From Proruminimicrobium sp964487915 (GTDB lineage Bacteria > Elusimicrobiota > Endomicrobiia > Endomicrobiales > Endomicrobiaceae): a stretch of 64,000 nucleotides of DNA. The stretch spans positions 248,001 to 312,000 of the forward strand of contig CAZASN010000001.1 of NCBI GenBank assembly GCA_964487915.1. Direction: 5' to 3'. The notes beneath the pieces are model-generated. The model was not told the DNA's origin. It saw nothing but the letters and a program-made list of their open reading frames with translations, and did not search any database. Of the stretch, positions 24,176 through 33,072 are shown in pieces (the stretch's first letter is position 1; each line of letters starts with the position of its first letter). Position numbers and translations under genes: made by a program.

Positions 24176-26197
24176 ATGAAAAAACAAAATTCATGGGGCT
24201 TTGCTTTTTGGATAGTCCTGTTCGTAATACTTTTGGTATTTATGCAGTCTTCAAGAAAAAGCGGAGCCAAGGAAGATATTCCGTATTCCGTTTTTAAACA
24301 AAGCGTCAAAGAAGGAAAAGTCGCTAACGTTCTTGTTTCTCCCGACCAGATTGAAGGAGAATTCGTATCAACCGACGGCAAACCTAAAAAATTTAAAACA
24401 ATTCCGCTGGACGATCCGAAACTTGTTGAGGATATGGAAAATTTTAAAGTATCAAAATTTTCCGGCAAACCTCAAAACGGATGGATAGGCCCGCTTTTAA
24501 TGAGCTGGGGTCCGATAATTCTTCTTATTCTTTTTTGGTTATGGATGATAAGAGGAATGAACGGCGCCGGCAAACAGGCAATGGCGTTCGGCAAAAGCAA
24601 GGCAAAACTTGCCGACAATGAAAAAACAAAAAAAACATTTAAAGATGTCGCAGGCTGCGGAGAAGCAAAAGAAGAGCTTCAGGAAATAGTGGAGTTTTTA
24701 AAAAATCCGGCAAAATTCCAAAAGCTGGGCGGTAAAATACCAAAAGGCGTTTTGCTGTTCGGAGCGCCGGGCACGGGTAAAACTTTGCTTGCAAAGGCGG
24801 TGGCGGGTGAAGCGGGAGTTCCTTTTTTCTCTTCAAGCGGTTCAGAATTCGTAGAAATGTTCGTCGGAGTCGGCGCGTCAAGAGTAAGGGATTTGTTTGA
24901 CCAGGGCAGAAAAAACGCCCCGTGTCTGCTTTTTGTGGACGAAATAGACGCGGTAGGAAGGCACAGAGGCGCAGGTTTAGGCGGCGGTCATGACGAAAGA
25001 GAACAGACTTTAAACCAACTTTTGGTTGAAATGGACGGTTTTGACACAAAAGAAGGGGTTATTATAATAGCTGCGACAAACAGACCTGACGTATTGGATC
25101 CTGCTCTTTTAAGACCGGGCAGATTTGACAGACAGGTTGTTGTTCCCAGCCCTGATTTAAACGACAGAGAAGAAATTTTAAAAGTGCATGTAAGAGACAT
25201 AAAAATATCAAAAGAAGTTGACTTAAAAGTTATAGCAAGAAGAACTCCCGGATTTGTCGGCGCCGATTTGGCGAACCTTACAAACGAGGCGGCTTTGCTT
25301 GCGGCCAGAAAAGATTTAACCGAAGTCGGAATGAAAAATTTTGAGGAAGCGATAGACAGAATTATTGCCGGCCCTCAAAGGAAATCAAGAATTATTTCCG
25401 ATAAAGAAAAAAGCATTATCGCTTATCACGAGGCTGGACATACAATAGTCGCAAAAGTTATTCCCGGTATGGACCCGGTTCATAAAGTTTCAATAGTTCC
25501 CAGAGGCCCTGCGCTTGGTTATACTCTGCAGCTTCCTTTGGAAGATAAATTTTTAACTTCAAGAACCGAGATAAACGGAAGGCTTTCAATACTTCTCGGA
25601 GGAAGAGCTGCCGAAGAATTGGTATTTAACGAAATAACGACAGGCGCTCAAAACGACATAGCAAGAGCGACGGAAATAGCAACAAAAATGGTAACGGAAT
25701 TCGGTATGAGCGATAAAGTCGGAACGCTTGCGCTCGGCACGGAAAATGAAGAGATATTTTTGGGAAGGGATATTTCCAGAAATAAGAAACATTCCGATAA
25801 AACGGCTGAAATAATAGACGAAGAAATAAAAAATATAATAGCGGCCGCAAAAGAAAGATCTGAAAAAATTCTTAAGGACAACATTGAAAAGTTAAAATAT
25901 ATGGTTGAGATGCTTATTGAAAGAGAATTTTTAACGGGCGATGAAGTTGACGCCATAATGAAAGGCGAAAAACTTCAGGCAAAGGAAGAAATTCAGAAAA
26001 ATAAAACTGAAACGCAGCAGGAAAAAGAGGCGGTAAAACCTGTTGAAGAAACTCCGAATTCCGATAAAAAAGAAATTAAGGAAGAGCCGAAAATAATTGC
26101 CGAAGAAGTAAAACCGGACAAAAAAACCAAAAAAAATAAGCAGGACAGTTCTCAGAACGAACTTTTTGACAAGATAGGGAAAGAAAACAAAGAATAA
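24176..26197 (+). CDS. ftsH: ATP-dependent zinc metalloprotease FtsH
   Basis: 673 residues. Two N-terminal helices (about 7-22 and 103-122) flank a short periplasmic domain. AAA domain: Walker A 'GAPGTGKT' at 196-203, Walker B 'LLFVDEIDAVG', second region of homology 'ATNRPDVLDPALLRPGRFDR'. Peptidase: zinc motif HEAGH at 418-422. It degrades misfolded and regulatory membrane proteins. The C-terminal ~70 residues after 'AIMKGEKL' are a low-complexity charged tail rich in K and E, longer than in most FtsH proteins and probably disordered. AGGAG at 24163-24167 precedes the ATG. Confidence 0.97.
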   Translation: MKKQNSWGFAFWIVLFVILLVFMQSSRKSGAKEDIPYSVFKQSVKEGKVANVLVSPDQIEGEFVSTDGKPKKFKTIPLDDPKLVEDMENFKVSKFSGKPQNGWIGPLLMSWGPIILLILFWLWMIRGMNGAGKQAMAFGKSKAKLADNEKTKKTFKDVAGCGEAKEELQEIVEFLKNPAKFQKLGGKIPKGVLLFGAPGTGKTLLAKAVAGEAGVPFFSSSGSEFVEMFVGVGASRVRDLFDQGRKNAPCLLFVDEIDAVGRHRGAGLGGGHDEREQTLNQLLVEMDGFDTKEGVIIIAATNRPDVLDPALLRPGRFDRQVVVPSPDLNDREEILKVHVRDIKISKEVDLKVIARRTPGFVGADLANLTNEAALLAARKDLTEVGMKNFEEAIDRIIAGPQRKSRIISDKEKSIIAYHEAGHTIVAKVIPGMDPVHKVSIVPRGPALGYTLQLPLEDKFLTSRTEINGRLSILLGGRAAEELVFNEITTGAQNDIARATEIATKMVTEFGMSDKVGTLALGTENEEIFLGRDISRNKKHSDKTAEIIDEEIKNIIAAAKERSEKILKDNIEKLKYMVEMLIEREFLTGDEVDAIMKGEKLQAKEEIQKNKTETQQEKEAVKPVEETPNSDKKEIKEEPKIIAEEVKPDKKTKKNKQDSSQNELFDKIGKENKE

Positions 26198-26211
26198 ACT
26201 TGGTTGTAATT

Positions 26212-27669
26212 ATGAAAAAAGAAAAAATAAAAAATCAAGGACAGGTTTATACGCCGAAATATATAGTTGAAAATATGTTGGATTTTGTTGAATACAATGA
26301 TTCAGTTATATTAAAAAAACATATTATTGATAATAGTTGCGGCAATGGAGCTTTTTTAACCGAAATTGTTAAAAGATACTGTATAAGTTTTTTAAAAAAT
26401 AGCAATTCAAAACAAATTCTAAAAAAAGAATTGGAGACGTATATACACGGAATAGAAGTGCAAGAAGATATCGCTGAAGAGTGTAAAAAAAATCTCAATA
26501 ATATTATAAAAAATTTCGGTATTGTCAATGTTGATTGGGATATTAAATGCAAAGATGCTTTAATTGTAAATCAATATAACAATAAAATGGATTTTGTCGT
26601 CGGCAATCCACCATATGTCAGAGTACACAATTTGAAAAATAATTATGATAATGTCAAAAAATTTGATTTTAGCCAGCAAGGGATGACTGATTTATATATT
26701 GTTTTTTTTGAAATAGGCTTTAATATGTTAAACAGTCAAGGAAAAATGTGTTTGATTACGCCGAGTTCTTTCTTGAAAAGTAATGCGGGCATGAATCTCA
26801 GAAAATACGTATATAAGAATAAAAATTTATATAAGATAATTGATTTGGAACATTTTCAACCTTTTAATGCTACAACGTATACCGTTATAACTTTATTTGA
26901 AAATAAAAAACATGAAAGTATTGAATATTTTTTATATGACACAATTCAATTAAAACCTTATAAAATAGACAATTTAAAATATGATGATATGGTTATTGAT
27001 AATAAAATTTATTTGGCTAAAACGGAAGATTTACGGATGTTATATGAAGTAGAAAGACATTATAAAAATATAAATAAAAGAAATATCGTAGTGAAAAATG
27101 GTTTTGCGACGCTTGCCGATACTGTTTTTATAGATGATTTTAATATAAAAGATGAACATGTAATAGATGTAATAAAAGCGTCAACAGGCAAGAAAACAAA
27201 ATGTATTTTCCCTTATTATTTAGACGGTAAAAAAATATCTGAATCTGAATTAAGAACAAAACATTTAGATATTTACAGTTATTTATTGTCCAAGAAACAT
27301 TCTTTAAAAAATAGAGATATAGATAATGAAGAATGGTTTGCTTTTGGAAGAACTCAGGCGATAAAAGACGTTTCTAAATATAAAATATCAGTTAATACGA
27401 TAATTAAAGATATAAAAAGCATAAAAATCAATGAATCGCCAGCTGGAACAGGAATATACAGCGGGTTGTATATTTTAACAGACCATTCTCTTGATACAAT
27501 AAAATCCATTCTTGAAACAGAAGATTTTATAAATTATTTGAAACTATTAAAAAATTATAAAAGCGGCGGTTATTATACATTTTCTTCTTTGGAATTGGAA
27601 AAATTTTTAACTTATAAATTGGAGAAGTGTGAACATGAACAACTTGGACTTTTTGCAAGTTATAACTAA
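26212..27669 (+). CDS. N6-adenine DNA methyltransferase of a type II restriction-modification system
   Basis: 485 residues from the ATG at 26212; a TTG at 26200 is in frame but less likely. Begins 'QGQVYTPKYIVENML', typical of gamma-type adenine methylases. SAM motif I is at 40-48 ('DNSCGNGAF') and the catalytic NPPY at 132-135. The remaining C-terminal ~300 residues should hold the target recognition region ('ASTGKKTKCIFPYYLDG', 'GTGIYSGLYILTDHS'), as in Eco57I/TaqI-like enzymes. Methylates an adenine in the site cut by the enzyme encoded next door. Base composition is visibly A+T-richer than ftsH and folE on either side, suggesting acquisition by transfer. The stop lies 35 bases inside the following gene. 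Confidence 0.88.
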   Translation: MKKEKIKNQGQVYTPKYIVENMLDFVEYNDSVILKKHIIDNSCGNGAFLTEIVKRYCISFLKNSNSKQILKKELETYIHGIEVQEDIAEECKKNLNNIIKNFGIVNVDWDIKCKDALIVNQYNNKMDFVVGNPPYVRVHNLKNNYDNVKKFDFSQQGMTDLYIVFFEIGFNMLNSQGKMCLITPSSFLKSNAGMNLRKYVYKNKNLYKIIDLEHFQPFNATTYTVITLFENKKHESIEYFLYDTIQLKPYKIDNLKYDDMVIDNKIYLAKTEDLRMLYEVERHYKNINKRNIVVKNGFATLADTVFIDDFNIKDEHVIDVIKASTGKKTKCIFPYYLDGKKISESELRTKHLDIYSYLLSKKHSLKNRDIDNEEWFAFGRTQAIKDVSKYKISVNTIIKDIKSIKINESPAGTGIYSGLYILTDHSLDTIKSILETEDFINYLKLLKNYKSGGYYTFSSLELEKFLTYKLEKCEHEQLGLFASYN

Positions 27670-28342
27670 ATCATTTAGAAAGTATTTGGCGACACACCCG
27701 AGAAGCAATGAAAAACTAAAAATTCTTCATGGGGCTCTTGCAAAAAATTTAAAAGAGAAATTAGACAATGATTATTCTGTTTGTGCGTTAGGATATGAAA
27801 AAGGCAAGGAACAAAATATTCAAGGCAGGTATATTGATAAAGTTGTTGATATTGTAGTTTCTAAAAAAGAAGAAATTGTCGCCGGGATAGGCGTTAAATT
27901 TGTTATGAGTAATTACGGACAAAATTCTAATAATTATTTTGAAAGTATGCTTGGCGAAACGGCAAATATAAGATGCACAAGAATCCCTTATTTTCAGATA
28001 TTGATTTTATTGGATGAAATGCCATACTATAATGAAAAAGGTACAATAACAAAAGTTGAGAAAATAACAGAACATAATATTGATAAATATGTTGTTTTAT
28101 CAAAAGATAATAATGCTCAATATTATCATACTCCTACAAAAATGCTTATTTATATTGTTAAATTGCCTGAATTGAATGTCAGTGTTGTTGATAATAGAAA
28201 GAAATATAAAAAATATTATAATGATAAAAATATTAAATTGTCGGATAAATTTAATTGTGATTTATTTGATAAAAACATAATATTAAATAATTATGAAATA
28301 TTTATACAAAAAGTATTTCATTGTATTGAAGGATTGAATTAA
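27635..28342 (+). CDS. Putative type II restriction endonuclease partner of the adenine methylase
   Basis: 235 residues from the ATG at 27635, which GGAGAAG (27621-27627) serves at 7 bases; a GTG at 27629 is too close to it. It overlaps the methylase by 35 bases, the usual arrangement of R-M pairs. Family not securely recognised. Residues 67-110 read 'YIDKVVDIVV' with D72, then 'GIGVKF' with K88, 'NYGQNSNNYFESMLGE' with E103 and E108. The D...K layout and the N/Q-rich stretch recall PD-(D/E)xK enzymes of the XhoI/PaeR7I sort, but the usual acidic residue two before the lysine is G86, so the metal site is atypical or placed elsewhere. Target sequence cannot be read. A+T-rich like the methylase. 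Confidence 0.7.
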   Translation: MNNLDFLQVITKSFRKYLATHPRSNEKLKILHGALAKNLKEKLDNDYSVCALGYEKGKEQNIQGRYIDKVVDIVVSKKEEIVAGIGVKFVMSNYGQNSNNYFESMLGETANIRCTRIPYFQILILLDEMPYYNEKGTITKVEKITEHNIDKYVVLSKDNNAQYYHTPTKMLIYIVKLPELNVSVVDNRKKYKKYYNDKNIKLSDKFNCDLFDKNIILNNYEIFIQKVFHCIEGLN

Positions 28343-28345
28343 AAA

Positions 28346-28918
28346 ATGAAGACAAATAAATTTGACGGTAAAAAAATTATCAAAGCCGTGCGCATGATGC
28401 TTGAAGCTTTCGGCGAAGATACTCAAAGAGAAGGGCTTAAAAGAACTCCGGAAAGAGTGGCGGAGTTTTACGAAGAAATTCTCTCTGGTTATGACGTTGA
28501 CGTAAAAAGCCTGATTCCGGTTCATTACGAAACGGAAGAACACGAAGAAATAGTAATAGTAAAGGATATTCCCGTATATTCAATATGCGAACACCATCTG
28601 CTTCCTTTTTACGGCAAAATCCATATAGCGTATCTTCCTAAAAAAGACAGAATAGTCGGAGTGTCAAAATTGGTCAGAGTCGTTGAAGCTTTCTCTCACA
28701 GGCTGCAGCTTCAGGAAAGATTGTCAAAGCAGATTGTGGATACGATAATGCAGGTGGCAAAGCCCAACGGCGCAATGGTTGTTATGGAAGCCGAGCATCT
28801 GTGCATGACGATGAGAGGAGTAAAAAAGCCCGGTTCAAAAATGGTTACGTCGGCTATAAGAGGAATATTTTTAAAAGACGCCAGAACCAGAGCGGAAGCT
28901 CTTTCTCTTTTAAGGTAG
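28346..28918 (+). CDS. folE: GTP cyclohydrolase I
   Basis: 190 residues, usual size. Zinc and catalytic motifs are present: 'YSICEHHLLPFYGKIHIAY', 'GVSKLVRVVEAFSHRLQLQERL' and 'MEAEHLCMTMRGVKKPGS'. It converts GTP to 7,8-dihydroneopterin triphosphate, the first step of folate (and some tRNA modification) biosynthesis. folP follows 7 bases later, so this is a small folate operon. The R-M pair is inserted directly upstream. Confidence 0.96.
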   Translation: MKTNKFDGKKIIKAVRMMLEAFGEDTQREGLKRTPERVAEFYEEILSGYDVDVKSLIPVHYETEEHEEIVIVKDIPVYSICEHHLLPFYGKIHIAYLPKKDRIVGVSKLVRVVEAFSHRLQLQERLSKQIVDTIMQVAKPNGAMVVMEAEHLCMTMRGVKKPGSKMVTSAIRGIFLKDARTRAEALSLLR

Positions 28919-28925
28919 GGTTTTA

Positions 28926-30116
28926 ATGATAGTCAGAAAAACTTCGGCAGAAAATGCCGGTGAAGTTTTAAAAATTATAAAGACAACAGGATGTCATAAT
29001 TACGCGCATGAAAAACTGCTTAAAAAAGCGGGCGGCCATATTTTTATTATAGACGCAATAGACAACAGAGCCGCTAATATTCTTAAACAGGAAGCTTTGT
29101 CGTGCGGTACGGACGCCGCCGTAAGCGAAGAAGTTTCAAGGTTTAAAAGCGGCGTTTCAAGAGTTGTTCTTTTCGGAACCGCCTCGCAGATTGAAAAACT
29201 TATATTAAAATTTAAAGAGCAGCCTTTCGGGCTTAAAGAATTGGCGGACAGTCTTAATAACGCTTTAATCCAAAAACAGAATAAAATCGTCGTATGCGGT
29301 ACAAAAAAGATAACAACCGGCAAAAAAACTTTGGTTATGGGCATCGTTAATTTGTCACCGGATTCTTTTTACGGCGACGGAACCGAAGAAGAAACCGTTT
29401 TATTGACAAAAGTTTTGAATATGAAAGAATACGGCGCGGATATTATTGACGTCGGAGCAGAGTCTACAAGACCCGGTTCTAAGCCTGTTTCGGAAAAAGA
29501 AGAAATTAAAAAAATCGTAAAATTTCTCAGGCTTATCAGAAAGAAAACAAAACTTCCGATATCGGTTGACACGTATAAACCGGCCGTTGCCAAGGCTGCC
29601 ATTGAAGAAGGAGCCGATATTATAAATGATATCTACGCTCTCGGATATGACGCAAAGATGGCGGATGTGGTTTCTAAAAATAAGACGGGTCTTATTATTA
29701 TGCATATGCTCGGCACACCTTTAACTATGCAGAAGAATATAAAATATGAAGACGCCGTTTTTGATATATTTAAATTTTTATCGGATAGAATTGATTTCGC
29801 GGTAAAAAACGGAATAAATGAAAATTCCATAATGATAGATCCGGGAATAGGGTTCGGAAAAACAGTTGAGCATAATTTGATGATAATTAAAAAATTGTCG
29901 GAATTTAAAAGTTTGGGACTGCCTCTGGCGGTCGGATTGTCAAACAAAAGTTTTTTGTCTAAAATCATAAACGCCGAAGACATAAAAGAAAGGTTTTCAG
30001 CAAATATATCGGCAAACGTTATTGCGGCAGTTAACGGCGCTGATATTTTAAGAGTGCATAACGTTAAGGAAATAGCGCGGGCATTGAAAGTTTTTGACGC
30101 GGTAAGGAGCGTTTAA
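28926..30116 (+). CDS. folP: Dihydropteroate synthase with N-terminal extension
   Basis: 396 residues, longer than the ~280 of E. coli. Residues ~1-125 form an extra N-terminal domain found in several Firmicutes-like and anaerobe FolP proteins. The TIM-barrel core starts at 'LVMGIVNLSPDSFYGDG', followed by 'GADIIDVGAESTRPG', 'PISVDTYKPAVAKAA' and 'IMIDPGIGFGKT'. It joins p-aminobenzoate with dihydropterin pyrophosphate. A single base separates its stop from the cdaA start, so the folate genes read into the cdaA-glmM block. Confidence 0.93.
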   Translation: MIVRKTSAENAGEVLKIIKTTGCHNYAHEKLLKKAGGHIFIIDAIDNRAANILKQEALSCGTDAAVSEEVSRFKSGVSRVVLFGTASQIEKLILKFKEQPFGLKELADSLNNALIQKQNKIVVCGTKKITTGKKTLVMGIVNLSPDSFYGDGTEEETVLLTKVLNMKEYGADIIDVGAESTRPGSKPVSEKEEIKKIVKFLRLIRKKTKLPISVDTYKPAVAKAAIEEGADIINDIYALGYDAKMADVVSKNKTGLIIMHMLGTPLTMQKNIKYEDAVFDIFKFLSDRIDFAVKNGINENSIMIDPGIGFGKTVEHNLMIIKKLSEFKSLGLPLAVGLSNKSFLSKIINAEDIKERFSANISANVIAAVNGADILRVHNVKEIARALKVFDAVRSV

Positions 30117-30117
30117 A

Positions 30118-30876
30118 ATGGAAATTGTTTTGGATATCTGGTCAAAGTATCTCGTTCATATCATAGATATTTTAATAGTCGCCTATATATTTTACAGGAT
30201 ACTTTTGATAATAAGAGGAACAAGGGCGACGCAGATAATCGTCGGACTTTTGATTCTTATATTTGTAACGCTTATCGCGGGTATTCTGCGGATGGAGACG
30301 CTTTCGTGGCTGTTGAATAAATTCTGGCTGGGAGCCGTCGTAATTCTTGCCGTTGTATTTAACGATGAAATCAGGCTCGGCCTTGCAAAACTCGGCAGTA
30401 AATTCGTTTATGGAAATAACACAAACGCGAGCAATGATTTTTTGTCTGAAATAGTTGAAGCGTCCGTTACGATGAGCAAGTCAAAATTAGGCGGTTTAAT
30501 AGTTTTGGAAAAGGAAATGGGTTTAAAAAATTACGCCGAAACGGGAACCCGCATAGACGGTTTGATAAGCCAGGAATTAATCCTTTCAATTTTTCATACA
30601 AAATCTCCCATACACGACGGTGCAATAATAATAAAAAGCGAAAGAATACATTCCGCGGGATGCGTGCTTCCGATAAGTTCGGATGTTGAAGACAAACATC
30701 TCGGGACAAGACACAGAGCCGCAATAGGGTTAAGCGCCATTACAGATGCTGTAGTAATAATTATATCGGAAGAAACAGGCAGCATATCAATTTCTTACGA
30801 AGGAAAAATTATGTCGGCTGAACGCGACGACCTGTTAAAAAAACTTATGCAGTTTTATATAGGGAAAAACGAATAG
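30118..30876 (+). CDS. cdaA: Diadenylate cyclase, CdaA type (makes c-di-AMP)
   Basis: 252 residues. Three N-terminal helices (about 12-30, 39-55, 66-81), then the DAC domain with the catalytic DGA at 167-169 ('IHDGAIII') and RHR at 198-200 ('GTRHRAAIG'). Makes c-di-AMP from two ATP at the membrane. c-di-AMP controls potassium, osmolyte and cell-wall balance. In Firmicutes cdaA is followed by cdaR and glmM; here a 40-residue reading frame stands where cdaR should be, then glmM. Confidence 0.94.
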   Translation: MEIVLDIWSKYLVHIIDILIVAYIFYRILLIIRGTRATQIIVGLLILIFVTLIAGILRMETLSWLLNKFWLGAVVILAVVFNDEIRLGLAKLGSKFVYGNNTNASNDFLSEIVEASVTMSKSKLGGLIVLEKEMGLKNYAETGTRIDGLISQELILSIFHTKSPIHDGAIIIKSERIHSAGCVLPISSDVEDKHLGTRHRAAIGLSAITDAVVIIISEETGSISISYEGKIMSAERDDLLKKLMQFYIGKNE

Positions 30877-30880
30877 ATTT

Positions 30881-31003
30881 ATGGATATAAAAAAGATTAA
30901 AAGAAAAATAAAAAGGAATTGGAAATTAAAGATTATCGCTTTAATTTTGGCTCTTTTATTTTGGCTTCACGTTATTGTTATCGCCAGGGGAGCGTTATTT
31001 TGA
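30881..31003 (+). CDS. Small membrane protein in the CdaR/YbbR position: TM-anchor remnant
   Basis: 40 residues, ATG at 30881, stop TGA at 31001-31003. The sequence is a basic stretch, then 'NWKLKIIALILALLFWLHV', closely matching the start of YbbR/CdaR proteins ('NwglKllALllAlllWlyV'), then a stop where the periplasmic YbbR repeats should begin. It starts 4 bases after the cdaA stop, and its own stop overlaps the TTG start of glmM (TTGA), so its translation would couple to glmM. The AGGGGAG ribosome site of glmM is inside it. It could be a functional micro-regulator keeping only the membrane segment that contacts CdaA, or the relic of a truncated cdaR. I favour function because the frame and couplings are intact, but this is inference. 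Confidence 0.7.
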   Translation: MDIKKIKRKIKRNWKLKIIALILALLFWLHVIVIARGALF

Positions 31004-32346
31004 AATTTTTCGGCACCGACGGCATAAGGGGAAACGCCGGTCAATTTCCTTTTGATAACAATACGGTTTCGCTTTTAGGTTATGTTCTTGCAAAAAACAT
31101 TAAATCAAAAGGCAAAGGTGTTCTTATAGGCAGAGATACCAGAGAATCAGGTCTTAGAATATTTAAGGCTTTGCGTAATGGTATAAATTCGGCCGGCGTC
31201 AGCGTTACCGATTTGGGAGTGGTGCCCACGCCTGCGGTTTCATATCTTTTAAAAAACAACGCTTATCAGGCAGGAATCGTAATTTCCGCGTCGCATAATC
31301 CTTATTATGATAACGGCATAAAATTTTTTAATTCAAAAGGGATGAAACTGCCGGATGCCGTTGAAAATAAACTGGAACATGAAATCAACAAGTTTCTTAA
31401 CGAAAAAAGAAAATTGCCCGAACCAAAAAAAATTAAAAATTTTTCCGGTAAAAATATAATTAAACAATATAACAAATTCCTGCTGTCCGCTGTTCCTGCG
31501 GATATGCTTAAAGGCAAAAAAATAGTTGTTGACTGCGCAAACGGAGCCTCTCATAAAATAGCCGCGGATATTTTAAAAAAACTTAAGGCCGAACTGATAG
31601 TTTTAAACGACAAGCCAACCGGCAGAAACATAAATCTTCAATGCGGTGCGCTGCATCCTCAAAAAGTTTCGGAAGTCGTAAAATCAAAAAAAGCGTTTTG
31701 CGGTTTTGCCTATGACGGCGACGCGGACAGAATAATATTTGTTGACGACAAAGGCGTTATAAGAGACGGAGATTATTTTCTGGCTGTGGCGGCAAAATAT
31801 TTAAAAGAGAAAAAACAGCTGAAAAACAACACTCTTGTCGTAACGGTTATGGCAAACATCGGCCTTTTAAAAGCAATGGAAGAACTCGGCATTACTACCG
31901 TAGCCGCCAAAGTCGGAGACAGATACGTTTATGAAAATTTGATAAAACATAACGCGGTGCTCGGCGGAGAACAATCGGGACACATCATATTTAAAAATTT
32001 TCTTAATACGGGCGACGGCATATTAAGTTCGTTGCAGATGCTTAAAATTCTTGTTGAAAAAAATAAAACTTTGTCGGAAATCAGTTCTTTTGTCAAAAAG
32101 TATCCCCAGATTTTAATTAACGAAAAAGTTGACAAGAAGATTCCCGTTGAAAATCTTCCAAAAACATCGGCTCTAATTAAACAAATTGAGAAAAAGCTCG
32201 GTGAGAACGGAAGGATACTGGTAAGATATTCCGGCACTGAAAATTTGCTAAGAATTATGATTGAAGGACAAAATAAAACTGAAATTACAAATATGGCGAA
32301 ATCCGTTTCGGAATGCGCAAAAAAAGAAATCAAGGATAACTTATGA
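31000..32346 (+). CDS. glmM: Phosphoglucosamine mutase
   Basis: 448 residues from a TTG at 31000, chosen because it gives the standard start 'KFFGTDGIRG' and has AGGGGAG (30986-30992) at 7 bases; the frame is open further upstream (to 30919), but that would run through the small CdaR-like gene. Active-site serine S98 in 'ISASHNPYYDNG', metal loop 'YDGDADR', sugar loop 'GGEQSGH' and phosphate loop 'RYSGTENLLRI'. Turns glucosamine-6-phosphate into glucosamine-1-phosphate for UDP-GlcNAc, peptidoglycan and lipopolysaccharide. In Firmicutes GlmM and CdaA/CdaR interact, and the synteny is conserved here. ATGA overlap with pdxJ. Confidence 0.95.
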   Translation: MKFFGTDGIRGNAGQFPFDNNTVSLLGYVLAKNIKSKGKGVLIGRDTRESGLRIFKALRNGINSAGVSVTDLGVVPTPAVSYLLKNNAYQAGIVISASHNPYYDNGIKFFNSKGMKLPDAVENKLEHEINKFLNEKRKLPEPKKIKNFSGKNIIKQYNKFLLSAVPADMLKGKKIVVDCANGASHKIAADILKKLKAELIVLNDKPTGRNINLQCGALHPQKVSEVVKSKKAFCGFAYDGDADRIIFVDDKGVIRDGDYFLAVAAKYLKEKKQLKNNTLVVTVMANIGLLKAMEELGITTVAAKVGDRYVYENLIKHNAVLGGEQSGHIIFKNFLNTGDGILSSLQMLKILVEKNKTLSEISSFVKKYPQILINEKVDKKIPVENLPKTSALIKQIEKKLGENGRILVRYSGTENLLRIMIEGQNKTEITNMAKSVSECAKKEIKDNL

Positions 32347-33065
32347 TAAAATTGGGCGTTAATATTGATCATGTAGCTACTTTAAGACAAGCCAGAAAAG
32401 AAGATTTTCCAAGCCCTCTTACGGCGGCGTCAATATGCGAAAAAGCCGGAGCCGATTCAATAACGGCTCATTTAAGGGAAGACAGGAGACATATTCAGGA
32501 TAAAGACGTTTACGCGATAAAAGACCAGCTCAGGACGCGTCTTAATTTTGAGATGGCGGCAAGCGAAGAGATAATTAAAATAGCTCTTGATTTAAAACCG
32601 TATTCGGTATGTATCGTTCCTGAAAAAAGGCAGGAAATTACGACGGAAGGCGGGTTGGACGTTTTTTCGCAGAAGCAGAAACTTAAAACAACGGTAAAAA
32701 AACTTAAAGACAGCGGCATAATTGTCAGCATGTTTATCGATCCGAAAATAGAGCAGGTTGAAGCCTGCGCGGAAATACAGGCTGACGCCGTGGAACTGCA
32801 TACCGGCAAGTATGCGCAGATTTATAAATCAAAATTAAATATTTTGAATGAAATTGAAATAATAAAAGAAGCTTCAATGACTGCCGCAAGAAATAATCTT
32901 ATCGTCAACGCCGGACACGGATTAGACTATAAAAATGTCCGCAATATCTGCGCTTTGGGCGGATTTAACGAATTTAATATAGGGTTTGCGATAATTGCGC
33001 AGTCAATTTTTGACGGTCTTGAAAAATCAGTAAGGGATATGAAGGATATTCTTTCCGGTTATTAA
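32343..33065 (+). CDS. pdxJ: Pyridoxine 5'-phosphate synthase
   Basis: 240 residues. Begins 'KLGVNIDHVATLRQARKE' as in all PdxJ proteins, with 'ADSITAHLREDRRHI' and 'VELHTGKYA' and 'VNAGHGLDYKNV'. TIM-barrel enzyme that condenses 1-deoxyxylulose-5-phosphate with aminoacetone phosphate in the DXP-dependent vitamin B6 route. Overlaps glmM by 4 bases. No pdxA nearby. Confidence 0.95.
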   Translation: MIKLGVNIDHVATLRQARKEDFPSPLTAASICEKAGADSITAHLREDRRHIQDKDVYAIKDQLRTRLNFEMAASEEIIKIALDLKPYSVCIVPEKRQEITTEGGLDVFSQKQKLKTTVKKLKDSGIIVSMFIDPKIEQVEACAEIQADAVELHTGKYAQIYKSKLNILNEIEIIKEASMTAARNNLIVNAGHGLDYKNVRNICALGGFNEFNIGFAIIAQSIFDGLEKSVRDMKDILSGY

Positions 33066-33072
33066 TTTTCTC

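Noticed and set aside
30919..30999. Upstream extension of the glmM frame from 30919
   Set aside because: It is out of frame with the conserved CdaR-like small gene, has no family match, and the TTG at 31000 has a perfect ribosome site and the standard GlmM beginning.
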